Shown here: positions 7,072 to 14,183 of the stretch, piece by piece | How the letters are laid out: the number at the start of each line of letters is the position of its first letter | Position numbering within the stretch: position 1 is the first letter of the stretch | DNA from: JABMPR01 sp964508765 | GTDB lineage: Bacteria; Fidelibacterota; UBA8477; JABMPR01 | Assembly (NCBI GenBank): GCA_964508765.1 | Contig: CAZDVD010000052.1 | Coordinates: forward strand, 1 to 14,183 | Length of the DNA: 14,183 nucleotides | Direction of reading: 5' to 3' | Program-made: the position numbers and the translations under genes | Notes under the pieces: model-generated | The model's database searches: none | What the model was told of the DNA's origin: nothing | The model's input: the letters and a program-made list of their open reading frames with translations, nothing else

Positions 7072-8287
7072 CAATCCCCTGCCCCAGCTCTTTGGCATAG
7101 GTGTCACGAATATAAGATGCTAACCATTTATTATATTTCTTTAAATCACGGTCTTTCATACCCTTTTTGCGCCACTTTTTCTGCATCGCTTTGGTTTTTT
7201 CAATGATTTTCTGTTCTGCTGGGAGAACAATATCAAGCAAACCGGTTCCAGCCTGATTGGTTAGTTGAGAATGGAGTAAGTAATCCTGACCATTTTCCCG
7301 TTTGACAGGAAGGCAACTGGCTTTCAATTCCATCGCGGCAGCATTGATGGGAGCCGGAGCTCCATCATTGGATAATACCAGATCGGGGAGTAGTGCAACT
7401 GACTTCACCCAAACCGGTGTTACCAGAGTCACTGGCTGCCAACCCAGCACAGTCCAAAGGGTTGTGAGTTGTGGATCTTCAGAGGGCAGCACACCCTGGA
7501 TCAAAAGCGTTGAGGCGCTGGCACTACGCACAACATAATCCTGAAAAAGGACATATTTCTCATTCTTCCTATCAAGGGGTAGTGGACCAGATCGGAGATC
7601 CTTATCAAGCAAACCATGTTTCAAGTTACGCGTGGCAGCCTGGAGCATAAAATCAACTGAAATAGATTCCTGCTCGCTGAATAGTTCGCTGGTTACCCCA
7701 TGCCGTATAAATCCATAACCCTTGTCTTCGGTACCCGACATGGAGAAATTGGTGCGTATAAGATATCCTTCTGGAGCAATCTCCGAATCAGTCACATCGT
7801 CTTTGGTATAGTCGTAGTAGCCCTTTTCGTAATATGCTGCACCGCCACTGGCATCAATAACTCCAAAATTGGCTGCCAGTCCCCACGTTCCCACAGAACT
7901 ATCCATAAAGGCTTCAAAATCGTTCAGGTCCGTGCAGACTTCTAGCACAGCTCTCATAAAGAGACCTTCCTCGTCATCTGGCACATCACAAACCTGACCT
8001 TGATTCAAATTGTTGGATGCCGTATTCATAATGGCAAAACCAACTTCATTTGAACCCATCCAGATTTGTTGAGAAAGGGTGTCTACCCGGTTTGCCACAC
8101 CTACAAAATCAAATTTACTACCTTCAATATAGACCAGCTTGTTTTCCACATCGTCTGTGTCCCGATGCTTCCAGAGTAATGGTCTTCCATCATCAGTTGC
8201 TTTGCCGCTCATAACAGCCGATGTGCACGAAAAGCCCGGTGCTACAAAACTCAGAAATAAAAAACAGCATATTGCATATTGACGCAT
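7064..8287 (-). CDS. Exported Cys-nucleophile NTN hydrolase (C45/C69-like)
   Basis: Predicted 407-residue exported hydrolase of the N-terminal-nucleophile superfamily. A signal peptide (residues 1-20, hydrophobic core CCFLFLSFVAPGFS) is followed directly by Cys21 in CTSAVMSGKATDDGRPLLWKHRDTD. That pattern matches dipeptidase C69 and C45 acyltransferase/amide hydrolase relatives, in which this Cys is the catalytic nucleophile and the RDTD region helps bind substrate. Signal peptidase cleavage itself would expose the Cys, so no self-processing would be needed. GFS before Cys is a poor lipobox, which argues against lipidation. The lysine-rich C-terminus (about 360-390) is unusual. ATG is preceded by AAAGGA with 7-base spacing. 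Located after a permease remnant and before VanZ-like and creatininase genes, it likely cleaves a periplasmic amide or peptide. Confidence 0.82.
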   Translation of the reverse strand: MRQYAICCFLFLSFVAPGFSCTSAVMSGKATDDGRPLLWKHRDTDDVENKLVYIEGSKFDFVGVANRVDTLSQQIWMGSNEVGFAIMNTASNNLNQGQVCDVPDDEEGLFMRAVLEVCTDLNDFEAFMDSSVGTWGLAANFGVIDASGGAAYYEKGYYDYTKDDVTDSEIAPEGYLIRTNFSMSGTEDKGYGFIRHGVTSELFSEQESISVDFMLQAATRNLKHGLLDKDLRSGPLPLDRKNEKYVLFQDYVVRSASASTLLIQGVLPSEDPQLTTLWTVLGWQPVTLVTPVWVKSVALLPDLVLSNDGAPAPINAAAMELKASCLPVKRENGQDYLLHSQLTNQAGTGLLDIVLPAEQKIIEKTKAMQKKWRKKGMKDRDLKKYNKWLASYIRDTYAKELGQGIDE

Positions 8288-8299
8288 TGATTATCCTTT

Positions 8300-8752
8300 C
8301 TAGGATTCCATTGGGACTGTCGGTTTACGTTTAAAATAATAGTAGACTGGTAAGCCTGTTAAAATCAGAATCAGCGCAGCTAAAACGCCATCCAGAGGGA
8401 AAGCCGCAAAAGTGCCAAACAGGAGAAGTATCTGGAAAATAACTGCCAAACCTGCCATAACCTGCTAAGCAGGACTCCGGTAAGTAGGTTGATAATCCGG
8501 ACGCTTTTTCAACCAGAAAATGGAACCATATACAACCAGGTTCTGCAGAATGTATGAGAGGGTAAAATAGCCCATGAGGGCTTCGATCCCACCAATAAAC
8601 ATCATGATGATAGCCATAGCAGATTGAATAATAATAGAGTTGGCTGGTGTACCATATTTCGGATGAAGTTTCCCGAATACGGGAAAGAAAAGACCATCCC
8701 TGGCGATGGCATATTCAATCCTGGACTGAACCATGATGCACGCTGACGGATT
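8300..8752 (-). pseudogene. APC-family amino acid permease, C-terminal remnant with internal stop
   Basis: The C-terminal third of an amino-acid/polyamine permease. NPSACIMVQSRIEYAIARDG, the conserved loop of APC transporters, is followed by LHPKYGTPANSIIIQSAMAI, further membrane helices and RPDYQPTYRSPA. TAG at 8465-8467 then interrupts the frame, which continues with QVMAGLAVIFQILLLFGTFA and a last helix up to TAG at 8300-8302. Upstream the frame runs into TAA at 8753-8755, so roughly the first 300 residues normal for this family are missing. Two independent lesions (a 5' deletion and a nonsense codon) make a dead gene likely. An intact copy would have headed the operon with the NTN hydrolase and creatininase-family genes and brought in amino acids or amides. 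Confidence 0.8.
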
Positions 8753-8836
8753 TTAAATATTTAAAAGTACAATTAAACTTAGAGTAATAATGTTTAAGCC
8801 TACCCACAAAACAACATTCCTGTTTTTATTAGACAT
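8753..8836 (-). CDS. Possible 27-residue membrane peptide upstream of permease remnant
   Basis: A short reading frame encodes MSNKNRNVVLWVGLNIITLS followed by LIVLLNI. This is a polar N-terminus and a single hydrophobic helix. It has an AAGG ribosome binding site about 6 bases before its ATG, and its TAA is in the same frame as the permease remnant. It could be the intact start of a deleted gene whose rest was lost when the permease was truncated, or a small membrane protein in its own right. It does not look like a normal APC N-terminus, which usually carries a GxGIG-type helix. Confidence 0.3.
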   Translation of the reverse strand: MSNKNRNVVLWVGLNIITLSLIVLLNI

Positions 8837-8929
8837 ATCTAACCTTTTTTAAGTTTCTAGTTCGAGGAGATCAGTTTAAACATTCATGATCGTGATGAAA
8901 CTGGTTTTCATCCGTCTGCCCAGGATACG

Positions 8930-9825
8930 ATGAGATTCCCATGGGATATATGTCCATACGCAAATATGTGCTTTGACCTATGGATCATTGCGATCATATT
9001 TGCTCTTATGAAACCAAACAAAAATATATCCTCGTCCCTGATTGTTCTGCTTCTAGCACTCACTTCATTCTCACCAGCGCTGAGAGATATTCTTCATCTG
9101 AAAGTACCCTCTGTCGCCCTTTCAGACAGCAACAGAGTCATTATAGCCACGCCCACAGACTTCGACCCAGATAGCAGGGGTGGCTATCCTTTCATTGTCA
9201 TGCTCCATGGTTGGAGTGGCGATGAAACCCAGTAGGAAGATGATTCAGATTTACAGGCTTTGTGTGATACCTACAAGGTTCTCTTGGTTTTGCCTGATGG
9301 TGGGTAGATTCTGAAATTAGCCCGGGCCGCAACTACTCCTCCCATATCCATCAGGAGCTCACAATCTGGATGGTGGAGAAATTTAGCGGTTCCAAGAAGT
9401 CCTCCCAACATGGCATTATGGGTCTGAGCATGGGTGGTTTTGGGGCTATTTCTCAGGCCTTAAAGTATCCCAAAAGCTATGCCGCAGCTGCCAGCTTAAG
9501 TGGTGTTATGGATATTACACGCCATACCGAAAACTGGCATCTCACAAATGCTCTGGGTTTATATGCTGATGATCCAGATCGTTGGGAAAGAAACAATCCT
9601 CTTCATCTCGCAGAACGAAAAGCACCTCGTCGCAGTCCTGATATGCTCCTCATATGTGAACGAGACGATTTCACTTTCCAAGAGAATCAAGAGATGGCCA
9701 GGCTGTTGGATGACATGAAATACAATAGTGTTTTCAGAGAAGAAGCAGGCACTCATTCACACGCATTCTGGAAAACTCATGTTGAGTCTGCCATCAAATT
9801 TATTGTTTCAATCTTTAAAGAGTAA
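8930..9825 (+). pseudogene. Secreted esterase (PF00756-like alpha/beta hydrolase), broken
   Basis: Predicted esterase of the putative-esterase (EstD-like) alpha/beta hydrolase family, split into two frames. The 5' part has a hydrophobic export signal (SSSLIVLLLALTSFSPA), then YPFIVMLHGWSGDETQ, where TAG at 9233-9235 replaces a residue that is usually Trp. It reads on to ALCDTYKVLLVLPDG. At about 9296-9306 the frame must shift by one base to continue with WVDSEISPGRNYSSHIHQEL. The 3' part holds the nucleophile motif GLSMGGFG, the acid region CERDDF and the catalytic His in THSHAFW, ending at TAA 9823-9825. All catalytic parts survive, so the lesions may be recent. The original start may be ATG 9008 rather than 8930, because it would give a cleaner signal peptide. 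Confidence 0.78.
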
Positions 9826-9838
9826 TGGGAAACAATCC

Positions 9839-10770
9839 CTAACGTAGTTTGACCATTTTTTGAATGTGTCGACAATGTTGCGTCTCAAATACAAGGAAGT
9901 AAATACCAGAACTTAAATTGGTAGCTCTGAGATCAAATTCGTATTGCCCTCTATTCAGCGTTTGACCCCTTAATATTTCCTGAATTTGGCGTCCCCAGGG
10001 GGATGGTGCCATCCGTAAATCATCACTTTATCAGGTTTTGAGACAATGCTGTTTGACAGTATCACATCTTTTTTGTGCCCGCTTACCAGACTCCCCAGCG
10101 GATATTTCGCAGTAAATTCAGCTCTGGATGTTTCCACCATTGAATTGTGCGTCCGAAAAACAGCTACTGAAACCATGGCAGAACTTGGAGGAATAGGTTG
10201 AGGTGTCAGCTTGATGTCTGATGCTTCCCAAATGAGATCCACCATTTTACGAGTAGGGAGAATCCCACCAAGGTGCTCAACAACTTTTTGAGCCAGCATA
10301 GGCGTCATGGGCATCAGGATATGATCGGCATTTGATCCGATAGACAAATAATCCGGCACAGCATAAAATGTCAAATTGTACCTGGTCTGCTCTATGGACA
10401 GGCTGCTTTTCACAGCAACCAGATTTCTCAAAAATTCTGGAATATTGCCCTGTAAAATTTCATCCAGGATGGCTTGTTCTCTCTGGAGCAGCTCCATTGG
10501 TTCAACACTTGTGATAAAACCAGACCCCGTGGGAGCGTTTGCCACTCTTGGATTGATGGATAACTTCAGCTTTGGATTCTCAGTATGACCCGTTGTTCTA
10601 TCCCCTGAAAAACAAGAATTGATCAACCCCAGACACAAAATGAGAACAACAGGATACTTTAAAAGAATTCTGGCACGCCCCTCATCGTTGGATTTATAAA
10701 CTTGTACATCATATGCATGATGAGCTACTTCCAATATAAAGATATGAATCTGATTGCAGTGTCTTTTCAC
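9839..10770 (-). pseudogene. Exported protein with T9SS sorting tail, out of frame
   Basis: Two frames form one apparent gene. The upstream frame (stop at 9970) has a signal-like KYPVVLILCLGLINSCFSG with a possible lipobox Cys. A domain of unknown function follows, with QAILDEILQGNIPEFLRNLV, ADHILMPMTPMLAQKVVEHL, RKMVDLIWEASDIKLTPQPI, SGHKKDVILSNSIV and VMIYGWHHP. From memory this resembles uncharacterised bacterial proteins in which the text after YGWH continues for tens of residues. Here, near the CCCCC run at 9998-10002, the other frame takes over with WGRQIQEILRGQTLNRGQYE and ends LSSGIYFLVFE...QKMVKLR (stop 9839-9841). That is a type IX secretion C-terminal sorting domain. A one-base loss or an internal deletion plus shift explains it. 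The true start is unclear; the listed one is only the first ATG of the frame. Confidence 0.65.
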
Positions 10771-10780
10771 TTCTCCATCA

Positions 10781-11650
10781 ATGCATTCACCTTATTTTGT
10801 TTCAATGCAGACACCATTTCCATCCGAGCCCATCATAAATCGGTGGGGAAACCCAGAAGGGGACATTCTCTTCTTTGTGCATGCCAATAGCTATTCCTCA
10901 AAAATGTATCAACCCTTTCTTGAACCATTGATGAATGACCACCATATCTGGGCACCTGATTTACCTGGTCATGGGGAATCTCGTTGGAATGGTCGCATTG
11001 AAGCCTGGGCGGACCTTGCCACTTACTTTATCGCCCAATTCGAGAAATCACCACCTGCTAAACCCATGCTAGCCATGGGACATTCAATTGGCGGCATTAT
11101 CATCATGCTCATGGCGATTCAGAGACCAGCATGGTTTAGCAAAATTATTCTCCTTGATCCAGTGATGCTTCCCAAACGCATCCTGACTGTATTTAGTGTT
11201 TTGAAACTGCTTTCTCTCACCCATACCATTCCACTGGCAAAATCAGCACACAGACGTAAAAATCATTTCCAAACCAGAGCGACGGCACTGGAACACTATT
11301 CAAAAAAGGTCATTTTCTCTCGCTGGGAAACCCGCTTCCTGGAAGCCTATGTGGAAACCTGTCTCCGTGAAGATGGGCAAGGAACTTTCCAATTATCCTG
11401 TGCCCCACAACTGGAATCCAGCATTTATCAGTCAATACCGTTAAATGTCTGGTCCTTACCAAGAAAATTATCCACCCCTGCACTCTTCATCATTGGGGAA
11501 AAGTCGGATACAGTCAGCCAAAGAGGCGTTGAAAGACTCAAGCGGTCAAGAGGAAATAATATTGTGAAAAGCATCGCTGGGGGTCATCTTTTCCCCTTTG
11601 AAAAACCTGTTGAGAGTATGGCTATTATTAAGGACTATCTGGCCACATGA
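10781..11650 (+). CDS. Alpha/beta hydrolase
   Basis: Predicted alpha/beta-fold hydrolase of about 289 residues. The core pattern is FFVHANSYSS (oxyanion loop), WAPDLPGHGES, then the nucleophile elbow AMGHSIGG (Ser102 when counted from this start). Later come the acid region LFIIGEKSD and the catalytic His in AGGHLFPFEKP. It resembles soluble hydrolases and esterases of unknown substrate. Three in-frame starts are possible: TTG 10754, ATG 10781 and ATG 10805. None has a clear ribosome binding site; relatives usually begin close to the PFPSEPIINRWGN segment, which favours one of the two ATGs. Its TGA stop overlaps the ATG of the next gene (ATGA), so it is coupled to the tsaC-like gene. Confidence 0.82.
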   Translation: MHSPYFVSMQTPFPSEPIINRWGNPEGDILFFVHANSYSSKMYQPFLEPLMNDHHIWAPDLPGHGESRWNGRIEAWADLATYFIAQFEKSPPAKPMLAMGHSIGGIIIMLMAIQRPAWFSKIILLDPVMLPKRILTVFSVLKLLSLTHTIPLAKSAHRRKNHFQTRATALEHYSKKVIFSRWETRFLEAYVETCLREDGQGTFQLSCAPQLESSIYQSIPLNVWSLPRKLSTPALFIIGEKSDTVSQRGVERLKRSRGNNIVKSIAGGHLFPFEKPVESMAIIKDYLAT

Positions 11651-12261
11651 GAATTGAGATACATGGCACCACCATCAATGATCGCATTGTCGACCAGGCT
11701 GTGGGTATTCTCAAAAATGGCGGCCTGATTATCTACCCTACAGACACTGTCTACGGCCTGGGTTGTGATATTACCCAAAAATCAGCCATTGAGAGAATCT
11801 ACAGGGTGAAGGGGATGGCCAAACAGAAGCCCCTCAGTTTTGTTTGTTCTGATATTAAAGACATTTCCAAGTATGCCAGAATTTCGACTGTGAATTATCG
11901 GGATATTCGAAAACATCTTCCGGGACCTTATACATTTATCCTACCAGGAACCAGAGAGGTTCCCAAAACCTTGCTTTCAAAGCAGAAGACCGTTGGCGTG
12001 AGAATCCCCGCTCATCCGCTCACCCTGGCTATTGTTGAAGCTTTGGGTAACCCAATTATTTCCACCAGTGTCAATATCAGCGCGAAAAGCTTTGCAAGTG
12101 ATCCCCAAGAATTCTCCGAGTACTATGAGGGTCAGGTTGATCTTATTCTTGATTCGGGTCCAACATGGGCAGAATTATCTTCTGTGATTGATATGACAAA
12201 CGATGATAAGCATGTCGTGATCCGTGAAGGACAGGGCGATGTCAGCTGGTGTTTGACATAA
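11647..12261 (+). CDS. tsaC: L-threonylcarbamoyladenylate synthase (YrdC/Sua5 domain)
   Basis: Predicted 204-residue YrdC-domain protein that makes threonylcarbamoyl-AMP from threonine, bicarbonate and ATP. This is the first step of the t6A modification at position 37 of ANN-decoding tRNAs. Visible family features are GGLIIYPTDTVYGLGCD near the N-terminus, RIYRVKGMAKQKPLSFVCSD, GPYTFILPGT, TVGVRIPAHPLTLAIVEALG and the STSVNISAKS motif. The length fits the single-domain form without the C-terminal Sua5 domain. The ATG overlaps the stop of the alpha/beta hydrolase; the stop TAA is 22 bases before the next gene. Other t6A genes (tsaB, tsaD, tsaE) are not in view. Confidence 0.93.
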   Translation: MRIEIHGTTINDRIVDQAVGILKNGGLIIYPTDTVYGLGCDITQKSAIERIYRVKGMAKQKPLSFVCSDIKDISKYARISTVNYRDIRKHLPGPYTFILPGTREVPKTLLSKQKTVGVRIPAHPLTLAIVEALGNPIISTSVNISAKSFASDPQEFSEYYEGQVDLILDSGPTWAELSSVIDMTNDDKHVVIREGQGDVSWCLT

Positions 12262-12283
12262 TTTTTTTTGGAAGGAAACGAAG

Positions 12284-13354
12284 ATGGCTCAGGTAACACT
12301 TAAAAATTTAGATAAGTCTTACGGGGAAACACAAATTCTCCATGGCATCAATCTGGAAATTCAGGATGGGGAGTTTGCCGTTCTGGTAGGACCTTCCGGT
12401 TGTGGAAAATCCACTACACTGAGAATTGTGGCCGGTTTAGAAGAGGCCAGTGGTGGGGATGTTTTCATTGGAGGTACTCGTGTTAATGATGTTGAGCCTA
12501 AAAATCGTGATATCGCCATGGTGTTCCAGAATTATGCCCTGTATCCCCATATGAATGTCTATGAGAATATGGCTTTTGGTCTGCGCCTGCGGAAATATTC
12601 GGACAAGGATATCAAAGAGCGTGTTGAAGAAGCCGCTGAAATTCTCAGCATAGAAGAATATCTATATCGACGCCCAAAAGAATTATCCGGTGGCCAACGC
12701 CAGCGTGTCGCCGTGGGTCGGGCTATCGTGAGAAAACCCTCCGTTTTTTTATTTGATGAACCCCTTTCCAATCTTGATGCAAAACTCAGGGTGCAGATGA
12801 GAACTGAACTCAAAAAACTGCATGCACGTCTCAAGACAACCATGATTTATGTAACTCACGATCAAGTTGAAGCCATGACCATGGGTGATCGTATTGTGGT
12901 TATGAAAGATGGCTATATCATGCAGGCCGATGAGCCTCTGGAAATTTATCAGCGACCCCAGAATCATTTTGTAGGTAGCTTCATTGGTTCCCCTGCCATG
13001 AATTTTTTCGAAGTCGAGATTCAAAAGGGTCAGTTGGTAAACGAAAAATTCTCCTTACCCATTGATGATGTCCACCCAAAAACATTGAAAGCCTTTGATG
13101 GTCGAAAAGTGAGATTGGGAATTCGTCCAGAGCACTTCCAACTACTTGATTCCCCCTTCAGTATCAGTGCCAACCTTGAAGTTAGCGAACTCATGGGAAA
13201 TGAATCCTATCTATACTGCTCAACTGGAATTGATACGTTTATTGCCCGTGTGGCTGACAATGCGCCACGCAAGATTGGAACTGCCCTTCGCTTATTTGCT
13301 GAACCTGAGACCTATCAATTTTTTGACCTGGAATCCGGGGAAAGAATCGATTAG
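12284..13354 (+). CDS. ABC transporter ATP-binding protein, UgpC/MalK type
   Basis: Predicted 356-residue ATPase of carbohydrate-type ABC importers. Walker A is GPSGCGKST (36-44), the Q-loop is at Gln82 (MVFQNYALYPHMNVYENMAF), the signature is LSGGQRQRVAVGRA from 134, Walker B is VFLFDEP with catalytic Glu159, then the D-loop SNLDAKLR and the H-loop His192 in THDQVEAM. Residues about 235-356 form the MalK-like regulatory/TOBE region (FVGSFIGSPAMNFFEVE, VRLGIRPEHFQL, and a second OB-like half). The AAGGAA ribosome binding site at 12272-12277 sits 6 bases before ATG. No permease or binding-protein genes are adjacent; such ATPases often serve several importers from a separate locus. The substrate is therefore only 'likely sugar or polyol'. 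Confidence 0.93.
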   Translation: MAQVTLKNLDKSYGETQILHGINLEIQDGEFAVLVGPSGCGKSTTLRIVAGLEEASGGDVFIGGTRVNDVEPKNRDIAMVFQNYALYPHMNVYENMAFGLRLRKYSDKDIKERVEEAAEILSIEEYLYRRPKELSGGQRQRVAVGRAIVRKPSVFLFDEPLSNLDAKLRVQMRTELKKLHARLKTTMIYVTHDQVEAMTMGDRIVVMKDGYIMQADEPLEIYQRPQNHFVGSFIGSPAMNFFEVEIQKGQLVNEKFSLPIDDVHPKTLKAFDGRKVRLGIRPEHFQLLDSPFSISANLEVSELMGNESYLYCSTGIDTFIARVADNAPRKIGTALRLFAEPETYQFFDLESGERID

Positions 13355-13386
13355 CTCCAAACTTCCAATAACCTCAATTGTTTAGA

Positions 13387-13465
13387 TTTTTCACAACGAA
13401 TCTAACGAAGGTGACGAATAGTAAATTTGTTTTTTCGTTCATTTCGTCAAGTTCGTTGTGAAAAA
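13387..13465. repeat. Long imperfect palindrome of 9-bp units
   Basis: TTTTTCACAACGAA at 13387-13400 is the exact reverse complement of TTCGTTGTGAAAAA at 13452-13465. Between them the left arm continues in 9-base steps each ending ACGAA (CACAACGAA, TCTAACGAA, GGTGACGAA). The right arm mirrors this with 9-base steps each starting TTCGT (TTCGTTCAT, TTCGTCAAG, TTCGTTGTG). The element lies between the convergent ABC ATPase and C1B peptidase genes. It could act as a transcription end in both directions, but it lacks an unpaired T-run on either strand. A dispersed intergenic repeat is as likely. Confidence 0.7.
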
Positions 13466-13488
13466 AAGACGATCTTTAGTAATAACCC

Positions 13489-14183
13489 CTATTCAGGTCC
13501 GCGAATCATCTGATACATGGCATCCCAGGGTGGTAATACGATGGGCTCAATACTGAGAGCTGCCAACGTTTTCTTGTCCAGAAATTTCTTAGGTAGAATC
13601 ACACCATACAGATATTGATCAAACCAGGCATCATCCATGAGCCAGTAGCCTTCGTTGCCACGTTCAATGCCCCATGAATTCTCCACGCGCCACTGTCTAG
13701 CCTGCTTATCCACAAGATCAACTCCTACAAACACCATGGCATGCGTGGGAATGGACTCGCCATAAAGGATTTGCTCACTTTTGGTCAAGCCAAAATTCAC
13801 TCCCAGAAGTGCTTCATAATCATATATACCCCTGACCATGAGTCCATCGGATCCAAGATGCTCCTGCCCGACATCACAGGCAAACCAGATGGGTTCATCA
13901 GCCAGGACAGCTTTCAAAGTCTGTGCTTTGATCACATCACCGGGGATGTTTAATACCGCCATATCAGGTTTTTCAACCATATCCCTATCAAGGGTTATAC
14001 TATAAGTCTGGTAATAGTCTTTGGTGGGATTCTGAAGCAAGTAGACATAATCATTCAGATCATGATTTACCACCTCATCTCTAAATTGATGAGGCGTAAA
14101 AACTTTGGCTTTGCTCAATTGTTCGTCCTCATCCTCATACTGCCACGTAAAGGATTGGGGTGGTTCTCCTAAGGACAGGGCCA
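13489..14183 (-). CDS. Bleomycin hydrolase-type cysteine aminopeptidase (C1B), C-terminal half, partial
   Basis: About 231 C-terminal residues of a papain-like aminopeptidase of the bleomycin hydrolase/PepC family (about 450 residues in full). The frame stays open through the window edge at 14183; a TTG within it (near 14118) is not the start. Family features in order are FTPHQFRDEVVNHDLNDYVY, then AVLADEPIWFACDVGQ, then the catalytic His in YGESIPTHAMVFVGVD and the catalytic Asn in RVENSWG, and finally GYWLMDDAWFDQYLYGVI and EPIVLPPWDAM. The catalytic Cys lies beyond the window. The C-terminus extends about seven residues past the usual end near PPWDPM (here YQMIRGPE), and in this family the tail sits in the active site and sets aminopeptidase action. 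No signal peptide can be judged from this part. Confidence 0.93.
   Translation of the reverse strand, partial: ALSLGEPPQSFTWQYEDEDEQLSKAKVFTPHQFRDEVVNHDLNDYVYLLQNPTKDYYQTYSITLDRDMVEKPDMAVLNIPGDVIKAQTLKAVLADEPIWFACDVGQEHLGSDGLMVRGIYDYEALLGVNFGLTKSEQILYGESIPTHAMVFVGVDLVDKQARQWRVENSWGIERGNEGYWLMDDAWFDQYLYGVILPKKFLDKKTLAALSIEPIVLPPWDAMYQMIRGPE

Noticed and set aside
8894..8912. GATGAAA-CTGGT-TTTCATC hairpin before the esterase
   Set aside because: A seven-base stem of this composition is expected by chance and nothing else supports a regulatory role.
8886..8933. 15-codon leader ORF overlapping the esterase ATG (ATGA)
   Set aside because: The GAGGAGA sequence upstream is about 15 bases away, the peptide has no recognisable feature, and the downstream start itself is uncertain.
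8465..9235. Possible recoding of TAG as a sense codon (TAG at Trp-like positions in two genes)
   Set aside because: TAG ends ssb, the creatininase-family gene, the ABC ATPase and the C1B peptidase at their expected C-termini, and both TAG-bearing genes carry further lesions.
13387..13465. Classical bidirectional intrinsic terminator
   Set aside because: The T-run and A-run are paired within the stem, so no free U-tract follows the hairpin on either strand.

Overview
The window looks like chromosome from a Gram-negative bacterium of the FCB (Fibrobacterota-Chlorobiota-Bacteroidota) superphylum. The main evidence is a remnant of a type IX secretion (T9SS) C-terminal sorting tail at 9839-10012, an outer-membrane YaiO-type barrel, and an LVIVD-repeat putative lipoprotein. 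Many genes have clear Shine-Dalgarno sites (ssb is preceded by AAAGGAGGG). Typical Bacteroidia and Flavobacteriia rarely use such sites, so I lean toward a relative such as Marinimicrobia, Calditrichota or Ignavibacteria. That placement is inference. No RNA gene, insertion sequence, CRISPR array or phage gene was seen.

Layout. 1-137: the last residues of a sensor histidine kinase. 294-1654: a translationally coupled LicD-like / LicC-like pair, likely adding a phosphorylated alcohol such as phosphocholine to a surface glycan. 1680-5092 (minus strand): a polytopic membrane gene broken by two frameshifts, then a TPR plus YaiO-type outer membrane protein, then the LVIVD-repeat protein. 5299-5700 (plus): single-stranded DNA-binding protein with a sigma70-like promoter and a strong ribosome binding site. 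5893-8752 (minus): an operon-like run of an amino-acid permease remnant, a Cys-nucleophile NTN hydrolase (C45/C69-like), a small VanZ-like membrane protein and a creatininase-family amidohydrolase. 8930-10770: two convergent broken genes, a secreted esterase (plus) and an exported T9SS-type protein (minus). 10781-13354 (plus): an alpha/beta hydrolase overlapping the tRNA threonylcarbamoyladenosine gene tsaC/sua5, then a UgpC/MalK-type ABC ATPase. 13489-14183 (minus): the C-terminal half of a bleomycin-hydrolase (C1B) peptidase.

The genes do not form one pathway. The coherent units are the licD/licC pair (surface decoration), the amide-hydrolysis run (uptake, amide cleavage, amidohydrolase) and the hydrolase-tsaC-ABC run. 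The most unusual large-scale feature is that four genes between 4.4 and 10.8 kb are broken while the housekeeping genes around them are intact. The most unusual small feature is a long imperfect palindrome built of 9-bp units at 13387-13465. I found no clear evidence of a new defence or mobile system.
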